Shown here one piece after another: positions 18,340 through 31,577 of a DNA stretch of 64,000 nucleotides. A program made the translations under genes and the position numbers. Location: the NCBI RefSeq assembly GCF_015244675.1, contig NZ_JABCQO010000004.1, positions 62,001-126,000 on the forward strand, in the 5' to 3' direction. The notes beneath the pieces were generated by a model, which saw nothing but the letters and a program-made list of their open reading frames with translations, searched no databases and was not told where the DNA came from. The stretch comes from Gluconobacter cerevisiae (lineage in GTDB: Bacteria; Pseudomonadota; Alphaproteobacteria; Acetobacterales; Acetobacteraceae). Numbering within the stretch: position 1 is the first letter of the stretch; each line of letters opens with the position of its first letter.

Positions 18340-20298
18340 TCAGTTGTCGTCGAGGAAGGAGCGCAGTTTGCGCGAACGGCTCGGGTGCTTGAGCTTGCGC
18401 AGCGCCTTCGCCTCGATCTGACGGATACGCTCACGTGTCACGTTGAACTGCTGGCCCACTTCCTCAAGGGTGTGGTCCGTGTTCATGCCAATGCCGAAGC
18501 GCATCCGCAACACGCGCTCTTCACGCGGCGTCAGGGACGCCAGAACGCGGGTCGTGGCTTCACGCAGGTTGGTCTGGATCGCTGCATCCAACGGAATAAC
18601 AGCCGTCTTATCCTCGATGAAGTCACCGAGATGGCTGTCTTCTTCATCACCGATCGGCGTCTCAAGCGAGATCGGCTCCTTGGCGATCTTCAGGACCTTG
18701 CGGACCTTCTCCAGCGGCATACCGAGCTTCTCAGCCAGCTCTTCCGGAGCAGGCTCACGCCCGATCTCATGCAGCATCTGGCGCGACGTCCGGACCAGCT
18801 TGTTGATCGTCTCGATCATGTGGACCGGAATACGGATCGTCTTGGCCTGATCCGCGATGGAGCGCGTGATCGCCTGACGGATCCACCAGGTCGCATAGGT
18901 CGAGAACTTGTAGCCACGACGATACTCGAACTTGTCCACAGCCTTCATCAGGCCGATATTGCCTTCCTGAATCAGATCCAGAAACTGCAACCCACGGTTC
19001 GTGTATTTCTTGGCAATCGAGATCACCAGACGCAGGTTCGCTTCGATCATTTCCTTCTTGGCGCGCGTAGAATCACGCTCACCACGGGAAACGGTCGCAT
19101 AAACGCGACGGAACTCACCAACCGGCAGACCCGTCTCATGCGACAGAGCCGCAATCTCGCCACGCAGGTTGCGCAGCTGGTCCATGTGCTTGGTCGTCAG
19201 GTTCTTCCAGCCCTTGCCAGGCAGCGCGGAAATACTCTCCAGCCAGGTCGGGTCCAGTTCGCGGCTGCGATACTTGATGAGAAAGTCATCACGCGAAATC
19301 TTGCAGCTCTCAGCCAGACGCATCATCCGGCCTTCAACGCCGTTCAGCTTCTGGACCTGCATCTTGATCTGCGCGACCAGTTCCTCGATCCGGTTATTGT
19401 GCAGATGAACCTGCTCAACCAGACTGACCAGTTCGTGACGCAGCTTCTCATAGGTCTGCTCGGACTTGTCCGAGTGATCCTCGCCACCCGTCAGGGCCTC
19501 AATACGCTTGATCTGGATCTTGCGCAGCTTGTGGTACAGCGGCTCGATGGCTTCGAAACGGGCGAGAATTTCGGGCTTCAGCTTTTCTTCCAGCGCGGAC
19601 AGGGACAGGCCACTGCCTTCCTGCTGCTCGCCGTCACCTTCTTCGCTCTCGTCCTCGGCCTTGTCGTCCTCTTCGGACGCTTCATCGCCTTCTTCGCCTT
19701 CGACCGCATCCGGATCGGGACCACCGCCCTGACTAGCCTCCAGATCGACGATGTCGCGCAGAAGCATCTCGCCGTCCTTGAGGCGCTCATGCCAGGAAAT
19801 GATGGCGCGAATCGTCAGCGGGCTCTCGCACAGACCGCCGATCATCTCGTCGCGACCAGCCTCGATGCGCTTGGCAATTGCGATTTCGCCTTCACGCGAC
19901 AGCAGCTCGACCGAGCCCATTTCGCGCAGATACATCCGGACCGGATCATCCGTGCGGCTGGCAGCCTCGGCGTCAACGTTACCGCCCTGAGGACCTTCGG
20001 CCTCCTCAGTCTCGGCTTCGCTTTCCTTTTCAGCCGGCCCCTCGGCTTCGTCCTGATCCTCGTTTTCGAGAACCTGAATGCCCATTTCCGACAGGGCCGC
20101 CATGACATCTTCGATCTGCTCGGAAGACATCTGGTCCTGCGGCAGGACCGCATTCAGTTCATCAAAAGTGATGTGCCCGCGTTCACGCCCTTTGGCGATC
20201 AGCCGCTTGACGGCAGCGGACTGCGTGTCGAGGAGAGTGGTATCCCCCTCCTGTTCCTGCGCGTTCCGATCCGTTCCAGAGGCTGTTTTCGTCGCCAT
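18340..20298 (-). CDS. rpoD: RNA polymerase primary sigma factor RpoD
   Basis: This 652-residue housekeeping sigma factor shows region 1.1, region 1.2 ([20 protein letters not shown]), a long non-conserved region, region 2 ([19 protein letters not shown]), region 3 and region 4.2 ([20 protein letters not shown]). Between regions 1.2 and 2 lies a run of Glu/Asp (around residues 185-215), typical of large alphaproteobacterial sigma-70 proteins. I prefer the ATG at 20298, which has GGAGAG eight bases upstream, over a TTG at 20313. dnaG lies upstream, as in the macromolecular synthesis operon, but a 166-base AT-richer gap suggests an internal promoter. Confidence 0.97.
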   Translation of the reverse strand: MATKTASGTDRNAQEQEGDTTLLDTQSAAVKRLIAKGRERGHITFDELNAVLPQDQMSSEQIEDVMAALSEMGIQVLENEDQDEAEGPAEKESEAETEEAEGPQGGNVDAEAASRTDDPVRMYLREMGSVELLSREGEIAIAKRIEAGRDEMIGGLCESPLTIRAIISWHERLKDGEMLLRDIVDLEASQGGGPDPDAVEGEEGDEASEEDDKAEDESEEGDGEQQEGSGLSLSALEEKLKPEILARFEAIEPLYHKLRKIQIKRIEALTGGEDHSDKSEQTYEKLRHELVSLVEQVHLHNNRIEELVAQIKMQVQKLNGVEGRMMRLAESCKISRDDFLIKYRSRELDPTWLESISALPGKGWKNLTTKHMDQLRNLRGEIAALSHETGLPVGEFRRVYATVSRGERDSTRAKKEMIEANLRLVISIAKKYTNRGLQFLDLIQEGNIGLMKAVDKFEYRRGYKFSTYATWWIRQAITRSIADQAKTIRIPVHMIETINKLVRTSRQMLHEIGREPAPEELAEKLGMPLEKVRKVLKIAKEPISLETPIGDEEDSHLGDFIEDKTAVIPLDAAIQTNLREATTRVLASLTPREERVLRMRFGIGMNTDHTLEEVGQQFNVTRERIRQIEAKALRKLKHPSRSRKLRSFLDDN

Positions 20299-20464
20299 TC
20301 GTCTCTCCGTCAACTCCGCCGCGAGTTAGCAATCCGGCAGCGTGCAGGTGGTCGATCCTTCGCCCGAAGTCAAGATTAACACCCCAAAGAATGCAACCTT
20401 TCGGGAATAAAAGTCATTCCGATTTCGTTTCTTTATGACAGACCGAACAGTTACGCCCTCACAT

Positions 20465-22312
<1,848 letters not shown>

Positions 22313-22524
22313 GGGCAGAAAGAGCCTTTCATGCGCGTCAGAGAGAAAAGATCCACGAGCGCATACAGCGCCAGCGCTCTTGTTTAAAGGAAACTTTCCA
22401 CCGAAATCCACACCCGTCACATCGGACCGCTGTTCCCATTGTTCCAGATGCGAGGTTAAGGCATGCTTAAAGCCATCTCTCTGCTGCCGGGTACTCCGAC
22501 AGCTTTGAAAAACAGGAAGTGTTC

Positions 22525-22896
22525 ATGAAAAAGTATCTGATGCTTGCAGCCGCAACCGGCCTGCTGGCGACGTCACTCACGACAGCACAGGCCGAACCGG
22601 GCGGATGCCTCAAATATGGGGCCGCTGGCGCCGTCGGCGGCCATGTTGCCAACCACCACGGCGTTCTGGGCGCCATGGGCGGCTGCGTGACCGGCATGTA
22701 TGTGCGTCACCGTTACCGTAAGGAAGCCCGGGCCAAGGCTGCCCTGTACGATCAAGAACATCCGGGCGCCAAGGGCTCTTACGAACAGAAAGCCACGGCC
22801 TACGACGTGGAACACTCCACAAGCCCCGGCCAGATGCACAGCACAGCACCTGCAACCTCTGCACCGAACGCGACAGCTCCCGCACAGCCCGAGTAA
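22525..22896 (+). CDS. Small exported glycine-rich protein
   Basis: This 123-residue protein has a signal peptide (MKKYLMLAAATGLLATSLTT, cleavage near AQA) and a glycine-zipper-like stretch, YGAAGAVGGHVANHHGVLGA then MGGCVTGMYV. It ends with a charged and Thr/Pro-rich tail. Similar small periplasmic or outer-membrane-associated proteins occur in acetic acid bacteria, with no assigned role. GGAAG precedes the chosen ATG. It is divergent from dnaG and is followed by a terminator. Confidence 0.75.
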   Translation: MKKYLMLAAATGLLATSLTTAQAEPGGCLKYGAAGAVGGHVANHHGVLGAMGGCVTGMYVRHRYRKEARAKAALYDQEHPGAKGSYEQKATAYDVEHSTSPGQMHSTAPATSAPNATAPAQPE

Positions 22897-22907
22897 AATA
22901 TCCTGCA

Positions 22908-22936
22908 CCGGCCTTTCCTTAGCGGAAGGCCGGCCT
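22908..22936. terminator. Hairpin between convergent genes
   Basis: CCGGCCTTTCC at 22908-22918 pairs with GGAAGGCCGG at 22924-22933 around the loop TTAGC, with one bulge. T runs are weak on both sides. It lies between the converging glycine-rich and cation efflux genes and could serve either strand. Confidence 0.55.
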
Positions 22937-22943
22937 GCTTTGA

Positions 22944-23894
22944 TTAAATCGGAACCGGCACACCATCCTTGTGGTCCTGTGCCTCGACATACATCCGCAT
23001 GACCGACGGATACCGCGCCCGCGTCACCCGCTCCAGCGCCGAAACCCCCTGCTCGACCTGCCCGGCCGTCAGCGTATCGTCCCAGTCCAGCGACAGCAAA
23101 ACGATGATGCTCCCCGGCCCCCGCGTTTCGGTCACAACCTCGTTCACCCCGACCACGCCCGGCAGCTTCATCGCCTCCACACGCACATATGCGTCAATTT
23201 CCGGATTGCTCTCCCCGACCAGCAGAGAGCGCGTCTCGTTCGTCAGCAGCACCGCCACGATCACCAGAACCATTCCGATCAGCAGCGACGCCACTCCATC
23301 CAACACATGCCATCCCGTCACGACGGAAAGCACGGTAAAGACCAGCGCGATCACAAGACTGACCAGCGCCGCGCCGTCTTCGAACAGCACGACAAACAAC
23401 CCCGGGTCGGTACTGCGCCGGATCATGGTCCACAGCGATCCCTTGCCCGATGGCATGGACTTCATGGCCGCCAGAAAACCATACCCTTCCAGACATCCCG
23501 AAATCCCGAGAATGGTGACATTCAGCCACCAGCCGGGCAGGACATGTCCCAGAATGTGAACAGGCTCCATCGCGGTCGGATGCCACACCTTTTCCCAGCC
23601 CTCATGCAGGGAGGCGACACCACCGCCGACAAACAGCGCGCCTGCCACAACCAGCGTCCAGAAATAAAGCTCCCGGTGATGCCCCAGAGGATGCTCTTTC
23701 GTCGCCGGAGCCGCTGCCCGCTTCATCCCCACCAGCAACAGGATCTGGTTGCCGCAATCCACAAACGAATGAACCGTTTCCGCCAGCATGGCCGCCGAAC
23801 CGGTCAGCAGCGCGGCAGCCCCCTTCACGCAGGCAATCCCGAAATTCACCCCCAGGGCAATAAAAACGACCTTCGCTGAACCACCTGCGGACAT
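22944..23894 (-). CDS. Cation diffusion facilitator efflux protein
   Basis: This 316-residue inner-membrane metal/proton antiporter has six predicted helices. The metal site of helix 2 is visible as HSFVDCGNQ (H...D) and matched in helix 5 by HVLDGVASLLIG. The cytoplasmic C-terminal domain (ARYPSVMRMYVEAQDH) is a ferredoxin-like fold. Likely substrates are Zn, Fe, Mn or Co; sequence alone does not settle this. The gene is alone on the minus strand, convergent with the glycine-rich gene. Confidence 0.88.
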   Translation of the reverse strand: MSAGGSAKVVFIALGVNFGIACVKGAAALLTGSAAMLAETVHSFVDCGNQILLLVGMKRAAAPATKEHPLGHHRELYFWTLVVAGALFVGGGVASLHEGWEKVWHPTAMEPVHILGHVLPGWWLNVTILGISGCLEGYGFLAAMKSMPSGKGSLWTMIRRSTDPGLFVVLFEDGAALVSLVIALVFTVLSVVTGWHVLDGVASLLIGMVLVIVAVLLTNETRSLLVGESNPEIDAYVRVEAMKLPGVVGVNEVVTETRGPGSIIVLLSLDWDDTLTAGQVEQGVSALERVTRARYPSVMRMYVEAQDHKDGVPVPI

Positions 23895-23967
23895 TCTGGC
23901 CTCATTCGTAAAATCCAGAGATCAGACTGATGACCTCGACGCCCTGCTGTCAAACGTCCGCCCAACA

Positions 23968-23997
23968 AAAAAGCCGCCCCTGAAGGAGCGGCTTTTT
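23968..23997 (-). terminator. Intrinsic terminator after yqeY
   Basis: AAAAAGCCGC (23968-23977) pairs with GCGGCTTTTT (23988-23997) around a ten-base loop. On the minus strand a U run follows, 26 bases past the yqeY stop. Confidence 0.85.
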
Positions 23998-24022
23998 GCA
24001 TCATCGTATTCTGATCGACGAA

Positions 24023-24478
24023 TCAGGCCGAAAGATGCGCCTTCACCAGCGCACTGGCCTTCGCCGGGTCCAGATCCGCGCCGAAGCGCTCTTTCAGAGC
24101 CGCCATGACCTTACCCATATCCTTCATGCCCGCCGCTTCGGTCTTCTGAACTGCTTCGGCAATCCCGGCCTTCAGCGCGGACTCATCAAGTTCCGGCGGC
24201 AGGTAGGACTTGATCGTGGCGATCTCGCCCTCTTCCTTTTCCGCCAGTTCCGGACGGCCACCCTCACGATACATCGTGGCGGATTCCGTGCGGGACTTGA
24301 TCATGGAGCGCAGGGCGGAAATGATGTCCTTATCCGTCACTTCGCCCGTCTTGGCACGGGCAGCGACATCCAGATCCTTGATCTTGGCCGTAATCCCGCG
24401 GATCTGTGCCACCGTCTCGGACTGACCGGCCTTCATCGCCGTCTTGAGGTCATCCATGATCTGCTTGCGAAGCGACAT
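24023..24478 (-). CDS. GatB/YqeY domain protein
   Basis: This 151-residue cytosolic protein consists of the all-helical YqeY domain related to the tail of the GatB amidotransferase subunit. Typical text includes LKTAMKAGQSETVAQIRGI, EGEIATIKSYLPPELDE and KDMGKVMAALKERFG. The role is uncertain; a link to tRNA-dependent amidation has been suggested for the family. It is divergent from carA across a 247-base region holding the tandem dyads. The carA-yqeY-dnaG neighbourhood is common in alphaproteobacteria. Confidence 0.9.
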   Translation of the reverse strand: MSLRKQIMDDLKTAMKAGQSETVAQIRGITAKIKDLDVAARAKTGEVTDKDIISALRSMIKSRTESATMYREGGRPELAEKEEGEIATIKSYLPPELDESALKAGIAEAVQKTEAAGMKDMGKVMAALKERFGADLDPAKASALVKAHLSA

Positions 24479-24602
24479 CGCCGTTCTCCTTCATCGGACA
24501 GCCCGCATGAAGCCGTCCCTCATTCCGTGAATGGCGGCAAAATCGCACAAAAGCCGGTTTGCAACAATCCGGCAGGCCCTGTGGCTCCAAAACAAGCCAT
24601 TC

Positions 24603-24661
24603 GGAAAAAACTTCCCACCCTTTCCGATGACGCAAAACGGGCAGTGGGAAAAAACTTCCCA
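24603..24661. promoter_or_regulatory. Two tandem operator-like dyads upstream of carA
   Basis: The 15-base string GGAAAAAACTTCCCA occurs at 24603-24617 and again at 24647-24661, 44 bases apart (about four helical turns). With the preceding G the second reads GGGAA-AAAAC-TTCCC, an inverted repeat with 5-base arms; the first has GGAA/TTCC arms. Both copies are followed by TTTCCGAT after a few variable bases, so the repeat unit is about 28 bases. They lie 65-123 bases before the carA ATG. Repetition plus dyad symmetry suggests binding sites for a dimeric regulator; this is inference. Confidence 0.65.
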
Positions 24662-24725
24662 TTCCGTTTCCGATCCCGTATTCAGAGGCTCCAGAGCCTA
24701 TCCGACAGTCAGCAACGGGGCGACC

Positions 24726-26120
24726 ATGGACATCGACAGAATCATTGAAAAAGCCGGAGGCGCGGACGAAATCGCCGCTCTCGCCGGCGTTGGGCTGGAG
24801 GCCGTGCGCAAATGGCGCCAGTCCCGCATGGTCCCTACCAAACACTGGCCAGCCCTGCTGCGCGTGCCGGGAATCGCCCTTCAGGATCTGACAGCGGATC
24901 TCACCGCACCTCAAACCCCACAAGAACAAGCCCCGCAAGAACAAGAAAGAGAGACGGACGTGTCCAATCCCTGCCCTCCCGGCGCCAACGCCGCCCTTGT
25001 CCTTGCAGACGGGACAGTCCTGTGGGGCCGCGGCTTCGGCGCCCATACGGAAGGCGCCGTCGGTGAACTGTGCTTCTCCACCGGCATGACCGGCTATCAG
25101 GAAACCCTGACAGACCCGTCCTTCGCCGGACAGATCGTGACCTTCACCTTCCCGCATATCGGCAATGTCGGCACGAACGTCGATGACAACGAGGCCCCGA
25201 AAATGGCCGCCCTCGGTGCCGTTGTGAAGGAAGACATCACCGCCCCCGCAAGCTGGCGCTCCAACGAGCCCCTCGCGGCATGGCTGAAGCAGCACAATCG
25301 TGCGGGCATCAGCGGCGTCGATACCCGCGCCATCACCCGCACCCTGCGCGACAACGGCCCGCAGACCGCCATCCTCGCTTTTCCGGAAAATGGTCGCATC
25401 GACACGGACAGCCTGCTGAACCGCGCCCGCCAGTGGCCCGGCCTCGAAGGCATGGACCTCGCCAAAGAGGTGACGCAGCCCAAGCGCGTCTGGACACAGG
25501 GTGTATGGGAAACCACCCGCCCGGCCCGGACCGAAAACCGCCGCCGCGTTGTCGCCATGGATTACGGCGCCAAGGATAACATCCTGCGCTGCCTCGTGAC
25601 CGCCGGATGTGACGTCACCGTCCTGCCCGCCACGGCCACCGCCGAAGAAATTCTGGAACTCAAGCCCGAAGGCGTGTTCCTCTCTAACGGCCCCGGCGAT
25701 CCGGCCGCGACCGGCACCTATGCCGTCCCCGCGATCCGCACGGTGCTGGACGCGAACGTCCCCGTCTTCGGCATCTGCCTCGGTCACCAGCTTCTCGCGC
25801 AGGCTTTGGGCGGCAAGACCTACAAGCTGGAGCGCGGCCATCGCGGCGCAAACCAGCCGGTCAAGGACGTCGAGACCGGCCGCGTGGAAATCACCAGCCA
25901 GAACCACGGCTTCGCAGTGGACGAAAAGTCCCTTCCGGCTGATGTGAAGGTGACGCATGTGAGCCTGTTCGATGGCTCCAACGAAGGCATCGCCTCCACC
26001 ACGAAGGACGCCTTCTCCGTCCAGTACCATCCCGAGGCGAGCCCCGGCCCGTCCGACAGTTTCTATCTTTTCGAGCGTTTCGTCGCGGTCATGGACCGTC
26101 GCGCTAAAGCAGGAGCCTGA
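24726..26120 (+). CDS. carA: Carbamoyl-phosphate synthase small subunit with N-terminal HTH-like domain
   Basis: This 464-residue protein is the glutaminase subunit that feeds ammonia to CarB for pyrimidine and arginine synthesis. Residues 79-464 are a full-length CarA: ALVLADGTVLWGRGFG, CFSTGMTGYQETLTDPS, the nucleophile loop VFGICLGHQLLAQALGG and the catalytic QYHPEASPGPSD. Ahead of it are 78 extra residues. Residues 12-37 read as a helix-turn-helix (ADEIAALAGVGLEAVRKWRQ), followed by a Gln/Glu/Pro-rich linker. No stop separates the parts. I recall a family called 'carph-isopro' fused to CarA in related bacteria, but cannot verify it here. A GTG at 24960 (codon 79), preceded by AAAGAGAG, could start an unfused CarA. 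Confidence 0.93.
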   Translation: MDIDRIIEKAGGADEIAALAGVGLEAVRKWRQSRMVPTKHWPALLRVPGIALQDLTADLTAPQTPQEQAPQEQERETDVSNPCPPGANAALVLADGTVLWGRGFGAHTEGAVGELCFSTGMTGYQETLTDPSFAGQIVTFTFPHIGNVGTNVDDNEAPKMAALGAVVKEDITAPASWRSNEPLAAWLKQHNRAGISGVDTRAITRTLRDNGPQTAILAFPENGRIDTDSLLNRARQWPGLEGMDLAKEVTQPKRVWTQGVWETTRPARTENRRRVVAMDYGAKDNILRCLVTAGCDVTVLPATATAEEILELKPEGVFLSNGPGDPAATGTYAVPAIRTVLDANVPVFGICLGHQLLAQALGGKTYKLERGHRGANQPVKDVETGRVEITSQNHGFAVDEKSLPADVKVTHVSLFDGSNEGIASTTKDAFSVQYHPEASPGPSDSFYLFERFVAVMDRRAKAGA

Positions 26121-26123
26121 GCC

Positions 26124-29378
<3,255 letters not shown>

Positions 29379-29396
29379 CAGGAAGAACCCGGTATC

Positions 29397-29430
29397 AGCC
29401 CCGTCGGAGCGACTTTCGACGGGGCTATTC
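29397..29430. terminator. Terminator between carB and the XRE gene
   Basis: AGCCCCGTCG (29397-29406) pairs with CGACGGGGCT (29417-29426) around a ten-base loop; ATTCTTCTT follows on plus. The right arm overlaps the last bases of the convergent XRE gene, whose stop is at 29425. Confidence 0.8.
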
Positions 29431-29634
29431 TTCTTCGGAAAATCCGAGAATATCCCCCGGCTGGCACTCCAGCACACGACACAGCGTTTCAAGCGTTGAA
29501 AACCGGACGGCCTTGGCCTTCCCCGTTTTAAGAATGGACAGGTTGGCCAGTGTCAGCCCAACCCGTTCCGACAGTTCCGTCAGGGTCATGCCGCGCTCAC
29601 GCAATAATGCGTCCAGATTAATGGCAATGGGCAT
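29425..29634 (-). CDS. Small XRE-family HTH regulator
   Basis: This 69-residue Cro/CI-type DNA-binding protein is nearly all helix-turn-helix: LDALLRERGMTLTELSERVG, then LTLANLSILKTGKAKAVRF, then TLETLCRVLECQPGDIL. It resembles the YozG-like regulators that often sit beside a DUF2975 membrane gene; none is present here. The ATG at 29634 directly follows a stop codon of a 39-codon ORF. Two dyads lie 80-150 bases upstream of the start and may be its own operators. Confidence 0.88.
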   Translation of the reverse strand: MPIAINLDALLRERGMTLTELSERVGLTLANLSILKTGKAKAVRFSTLETLCRVLECQPGDILGFSEEE

Positions 29635-29754
29635 TCAGGGGACCTCGTCCAGTTCTTGACTTTCGTCCAGATCACGTCCGATCCCAACCCGGCGCTGAAA
29701 AGCGGAAGTGAAATTATTATTGTTTTTCAATAAGAGAATATCTGCTCTGCGCAT
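29635..29754 (-). CDS. 39-codon ORF directly upstream of the XRE gene
   Basis: ATG at 29754 opens a frame of 39 codons whose TGA abuts the XRE ATG. The product starts MRRADILLLKNNNNF and ends GRDLDESQELDEVP. The charged ending loosely resembles the C-terminus of DUF2975 proteins, which commonly precede such regulators, so it may be a remnant of a lost partner. It may equally be chance or a leader peptide: no ribosome site is evident and it contains one of the dyads. Confidence 0.3.
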   Translation of the reverse strand: MRRADILLLKNNNNFTSAFQRRVGIGRDLDESQELDEVP

Positions 29755-29780
29755 ATAACAGATTTATCGCTTTTCAATAA
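29717..29780. promoter_or_regulatory. Two dyads between the XRE gene and greA
   Basis: TTATTG-TTTTT-CAATAA at 29717-29733 is a perfect inverted repeat. TTATCG-CTTTT-CAATAA at 29764-29780 is the same with one arm mismatch, 47 bases further. They lie in an AT-rich stretch unlike the surrounding DNA. Candidate operators for the adjacent XRE protein. Confidence 0.55.
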
Positions 29781-29795
29781 CAAATTTTCCAACTC

Positions 29796-29824
29796 TTGCA
29801 AAAATCGCTAAAAAACCTTATTAT
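29796..29824 (+). promoter_or_regulatory. Sigma-70-like promoter for greA
   Basis: TTGCAA (29796-29801), a 17-base spacer and TATTAT (29819-29824) match the primary sigma consensus at 4/6 and 5/6 positions. Transcription would begin near 29831, about 44 bases before the greA GTG. Confidence 0.6.
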
Positions 29825-29874
29825 TTGGTACTTATGCGCATTTAGTCGCAATGATTTTTCCCAAGGATTGCAGA

Positions 29875-30348
29875 GTGCAGAAAATCCCCATGACCGCAAA
29901 GGGACTGCAGCGTCTCGAAGACGAACTGCGGAATCTCAAGAGCGTTGAACGCCCTGCTGTCATCCGCGCCATCGCAGAAGCCCGCGAGCATGGCGATTTG
30001 TCCGAAAATGCCGAATACCACTCAGCACGGGACCGCCAGTCCTTCATCGAAGGGCGCGTTCTGGAACTGGAAAGTATCGTCTCCAGTGCTGAAGTCATCG
30101 ACCCGTCCACGCTGACAGGAACGCGCGTCCGTTTCGGTGCACATATCGAACTCGTGGACGAAGAAACCGACAAGGAAGCCCTGTACCAGATCGTCGGCGT
30201 CCATGAAGCTGACATCAAGCAGGGCCTGATTTCGATTTCCTCGCCGCTCGCCAAGGCACTGATCGGCAAGGATGTCGGTGATACCGTGTCTGTCCCCGCT
30301 CCCGGCGGAGACCGGACTTACGAAATCCTCAAGGTCGCATATCGCTGA
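29875..30348 (+). CDS. greA: Transcription elongation factor GreA
   Basis: This 157-residue factor restarts backtracked RNA polymerase by stimulating transcript cleavage. The N-terminal coiled coil contains AIAEAREHGDLSENAEYH with the conserved Asp and Glu tip residues. The C-terminal FKBP-like domain shows GLISISSPLAKALIGKDVGD. I use the GTG at 29875 (VQKIPMT) because it aligns with the usual GreA start and follows AAGGATT; an ATG at 29851 would add eight residues. The stop overlaps the ilvA ATG. Confidence 0.95.
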   Translation: MQKIPMTAKGLQRLEDELRNLKSVERPAVIRAIAEAREHGDLSENAEYHSARDRQSFIEGRVLELESIVSSAEVIDPSTLTGTRVRFGAHIELVDEETDKEALYQIVGVHEADIKQGLISISSPLAKALIGKDVGDTVSVPAPGGDRTYEILKVAYR

Positions 30349-31574
30349 TGTCTGACGTCCTGACGTCCACCACCCCTGTCGTGACCATTGCGGATATCGA
30401 GAGCGCCCACGAGCGCATCGCCTCCACGGTGGTCCGCACACCGACGATTTCCTGCCCTGCCCTGTCCAAACTGACAGGCGCGGAGATTACGCTCAAGCTC
30501 GAAAACCTTCAGGCGATCGGTTCCTTCAAGGAGCGCGGAGCGGCCAATAAAATGGCCCTCCTGACGCCGGAAGAGCGGGCACGCGGCGTGATTACCGTCT
30601 CGGCAGGCAATCACGCACAGGGTGTGGCCCGTCAGGCCAGTCTTCTCGGTATTGATGCCACCATCGTCATGCCGCGCTTCACGCCCGCCACCAAGGTCGC
30701 GGCAACGCAGGCCTGGGGCGCGAACGTTGTGCTCGCAGGTGACGACTTCGCGCAGGCCAGCGAAACAGCCGCCGAGCTTCAGAAGCAGGACGGACGCGTT
30801 CTCGTGCATCCGTTCAACGACCCTGCCGTCATTGCCGGTCAGGGTACGGCGGCACTTGAACTCCTGCAGGACGCACCGGATATCGACACAGTTGTCGTTC
30901 CCGTGGGTGGTGGCGGCCTGATTGGTGGGTTTGCCACGGTCATGGCAGCCTTGCGCCCAGACGTTGAGGTGATCGGCGTGCAGGTCGAGGCCTATGCCTC
31001 ACTGTCCGGCTATCCCAAGGAAGACGGCCCGACACTGGGCGGATCGACCATTGCGGAAGGCATCGCAGTTACAAAACTCGGCGACCACTGCCTGAGTGCG
31101 TTCCGTAACCGGATTTCCAAAGTTCTCGTCGTCAGCGAGCTTCAGGTCGAAAGCGCCGTCACGACACTGGCTGAAAAAGCCAAGCAGGTCTGCGAAGGCG
31201 CAGGCGCCACGGGCCTTGCTGCCGTTCTGGCCTATCCTGAACTGTTCAGGGGCCGCCACGTCGCCCTGCCGCTTTCTGGCGGTAACATCAACGCGCGCAT
31301 TCTCGCCAATACGATCCTTCGCTCCCTGCTTCGGGATGGACGGATCCTGCGGCTGATCTTCCAGATCCCCGATCGTCCGGGCATGCTGGCGGATATCTCC
31401 ACCCGTATCGGCAATTACGGCGGGAACATCATCGAGGTTTCTCATCACCGCCTGTTCGCCTCCCCGTCTGTTCAGACGGCCGAACTACTAGTGATGGTAG
31501 AAGCTCGCGATACCGAACATGCCCACCAGATCGAGACCGATCTGGCGCGGCATTACATCGTCCGGCGGGACTGA
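30348..31574 (+). CDS. ilvA: Threonine ammonia-lyase
   Basis: This 408-residue PLP enzyme converts threonine to 2-oxobutanoate, the entry to isoleucine synthesis. The PLP lysine lies in GSFKERGAANKM. SAGNHAQGVARQA and the glycine-rich VPVGGGGLIGG hold the cofactor phosphate. A single C-terminal ACT-like domain (FQIPDRPGMLADISTRIG) gives allosteric control. The single-ACT, ~400-residue form is shared by biosynthetic and catabolic enzymes. It overlaps greA by one base and is translationally coupled to it. Confidence 0.93.
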   Translation: MSDVLTSTTPVVTIADIESAHERIASTVVRTPTISCPALSKLTGAEITLKLENLQAIGSFKERGAANKMALLTPEERARGVITVSAGNHAQGVARQASLLGIDATIVMPRFTPATKVAATQAWGANVVLAGDDFAQASETAAELQKQDGRVLVHPFNDPAVIAGQGTAALELLQDAPDIDTVVVPVGGGGLIGGFATVMAALRPDVEVIGVQVEAYASLSGYPKEDGPTLGGSTIAEGIAVTKLGDHCLSAFRNRISKVLVVSELQVESAVTTLAEKAKQVCEGAGATGLAAVLAYPELFRGRHVALPLSGGNINARILANTILRSLLRDGRILRLIFQIPDRPGMLADISTRIGNYGGNIIEVSHHRLFASPSVQTAELLVMVEARDTEHAHQIETDLARHYIVRRD

Positions 31575-31577
31575 TCC

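Noticed and set aside
17134-20379. An open frame of 1081 codons on the plus strand
   Set aside because: It is antisense to rpsF, the acetyltransferase and rpoD, all clear genes. Its product has no family features; such shadows are common in GC-biased coding DNA.
24531-24725. Further upstream extension of the carA frame
   Set aside because: It would translate through the tandem dyads and gives a sequence with no helix-turn-helix continuity; the ATG at 24726 starts the domain cleanly.
29425-29754. Toxin-antitoxin pair at the XRE gene
   Set aside because: The 39-codon ORF does not look like a toxin and no RelE, HipA or HigB-like gene is adjacent.
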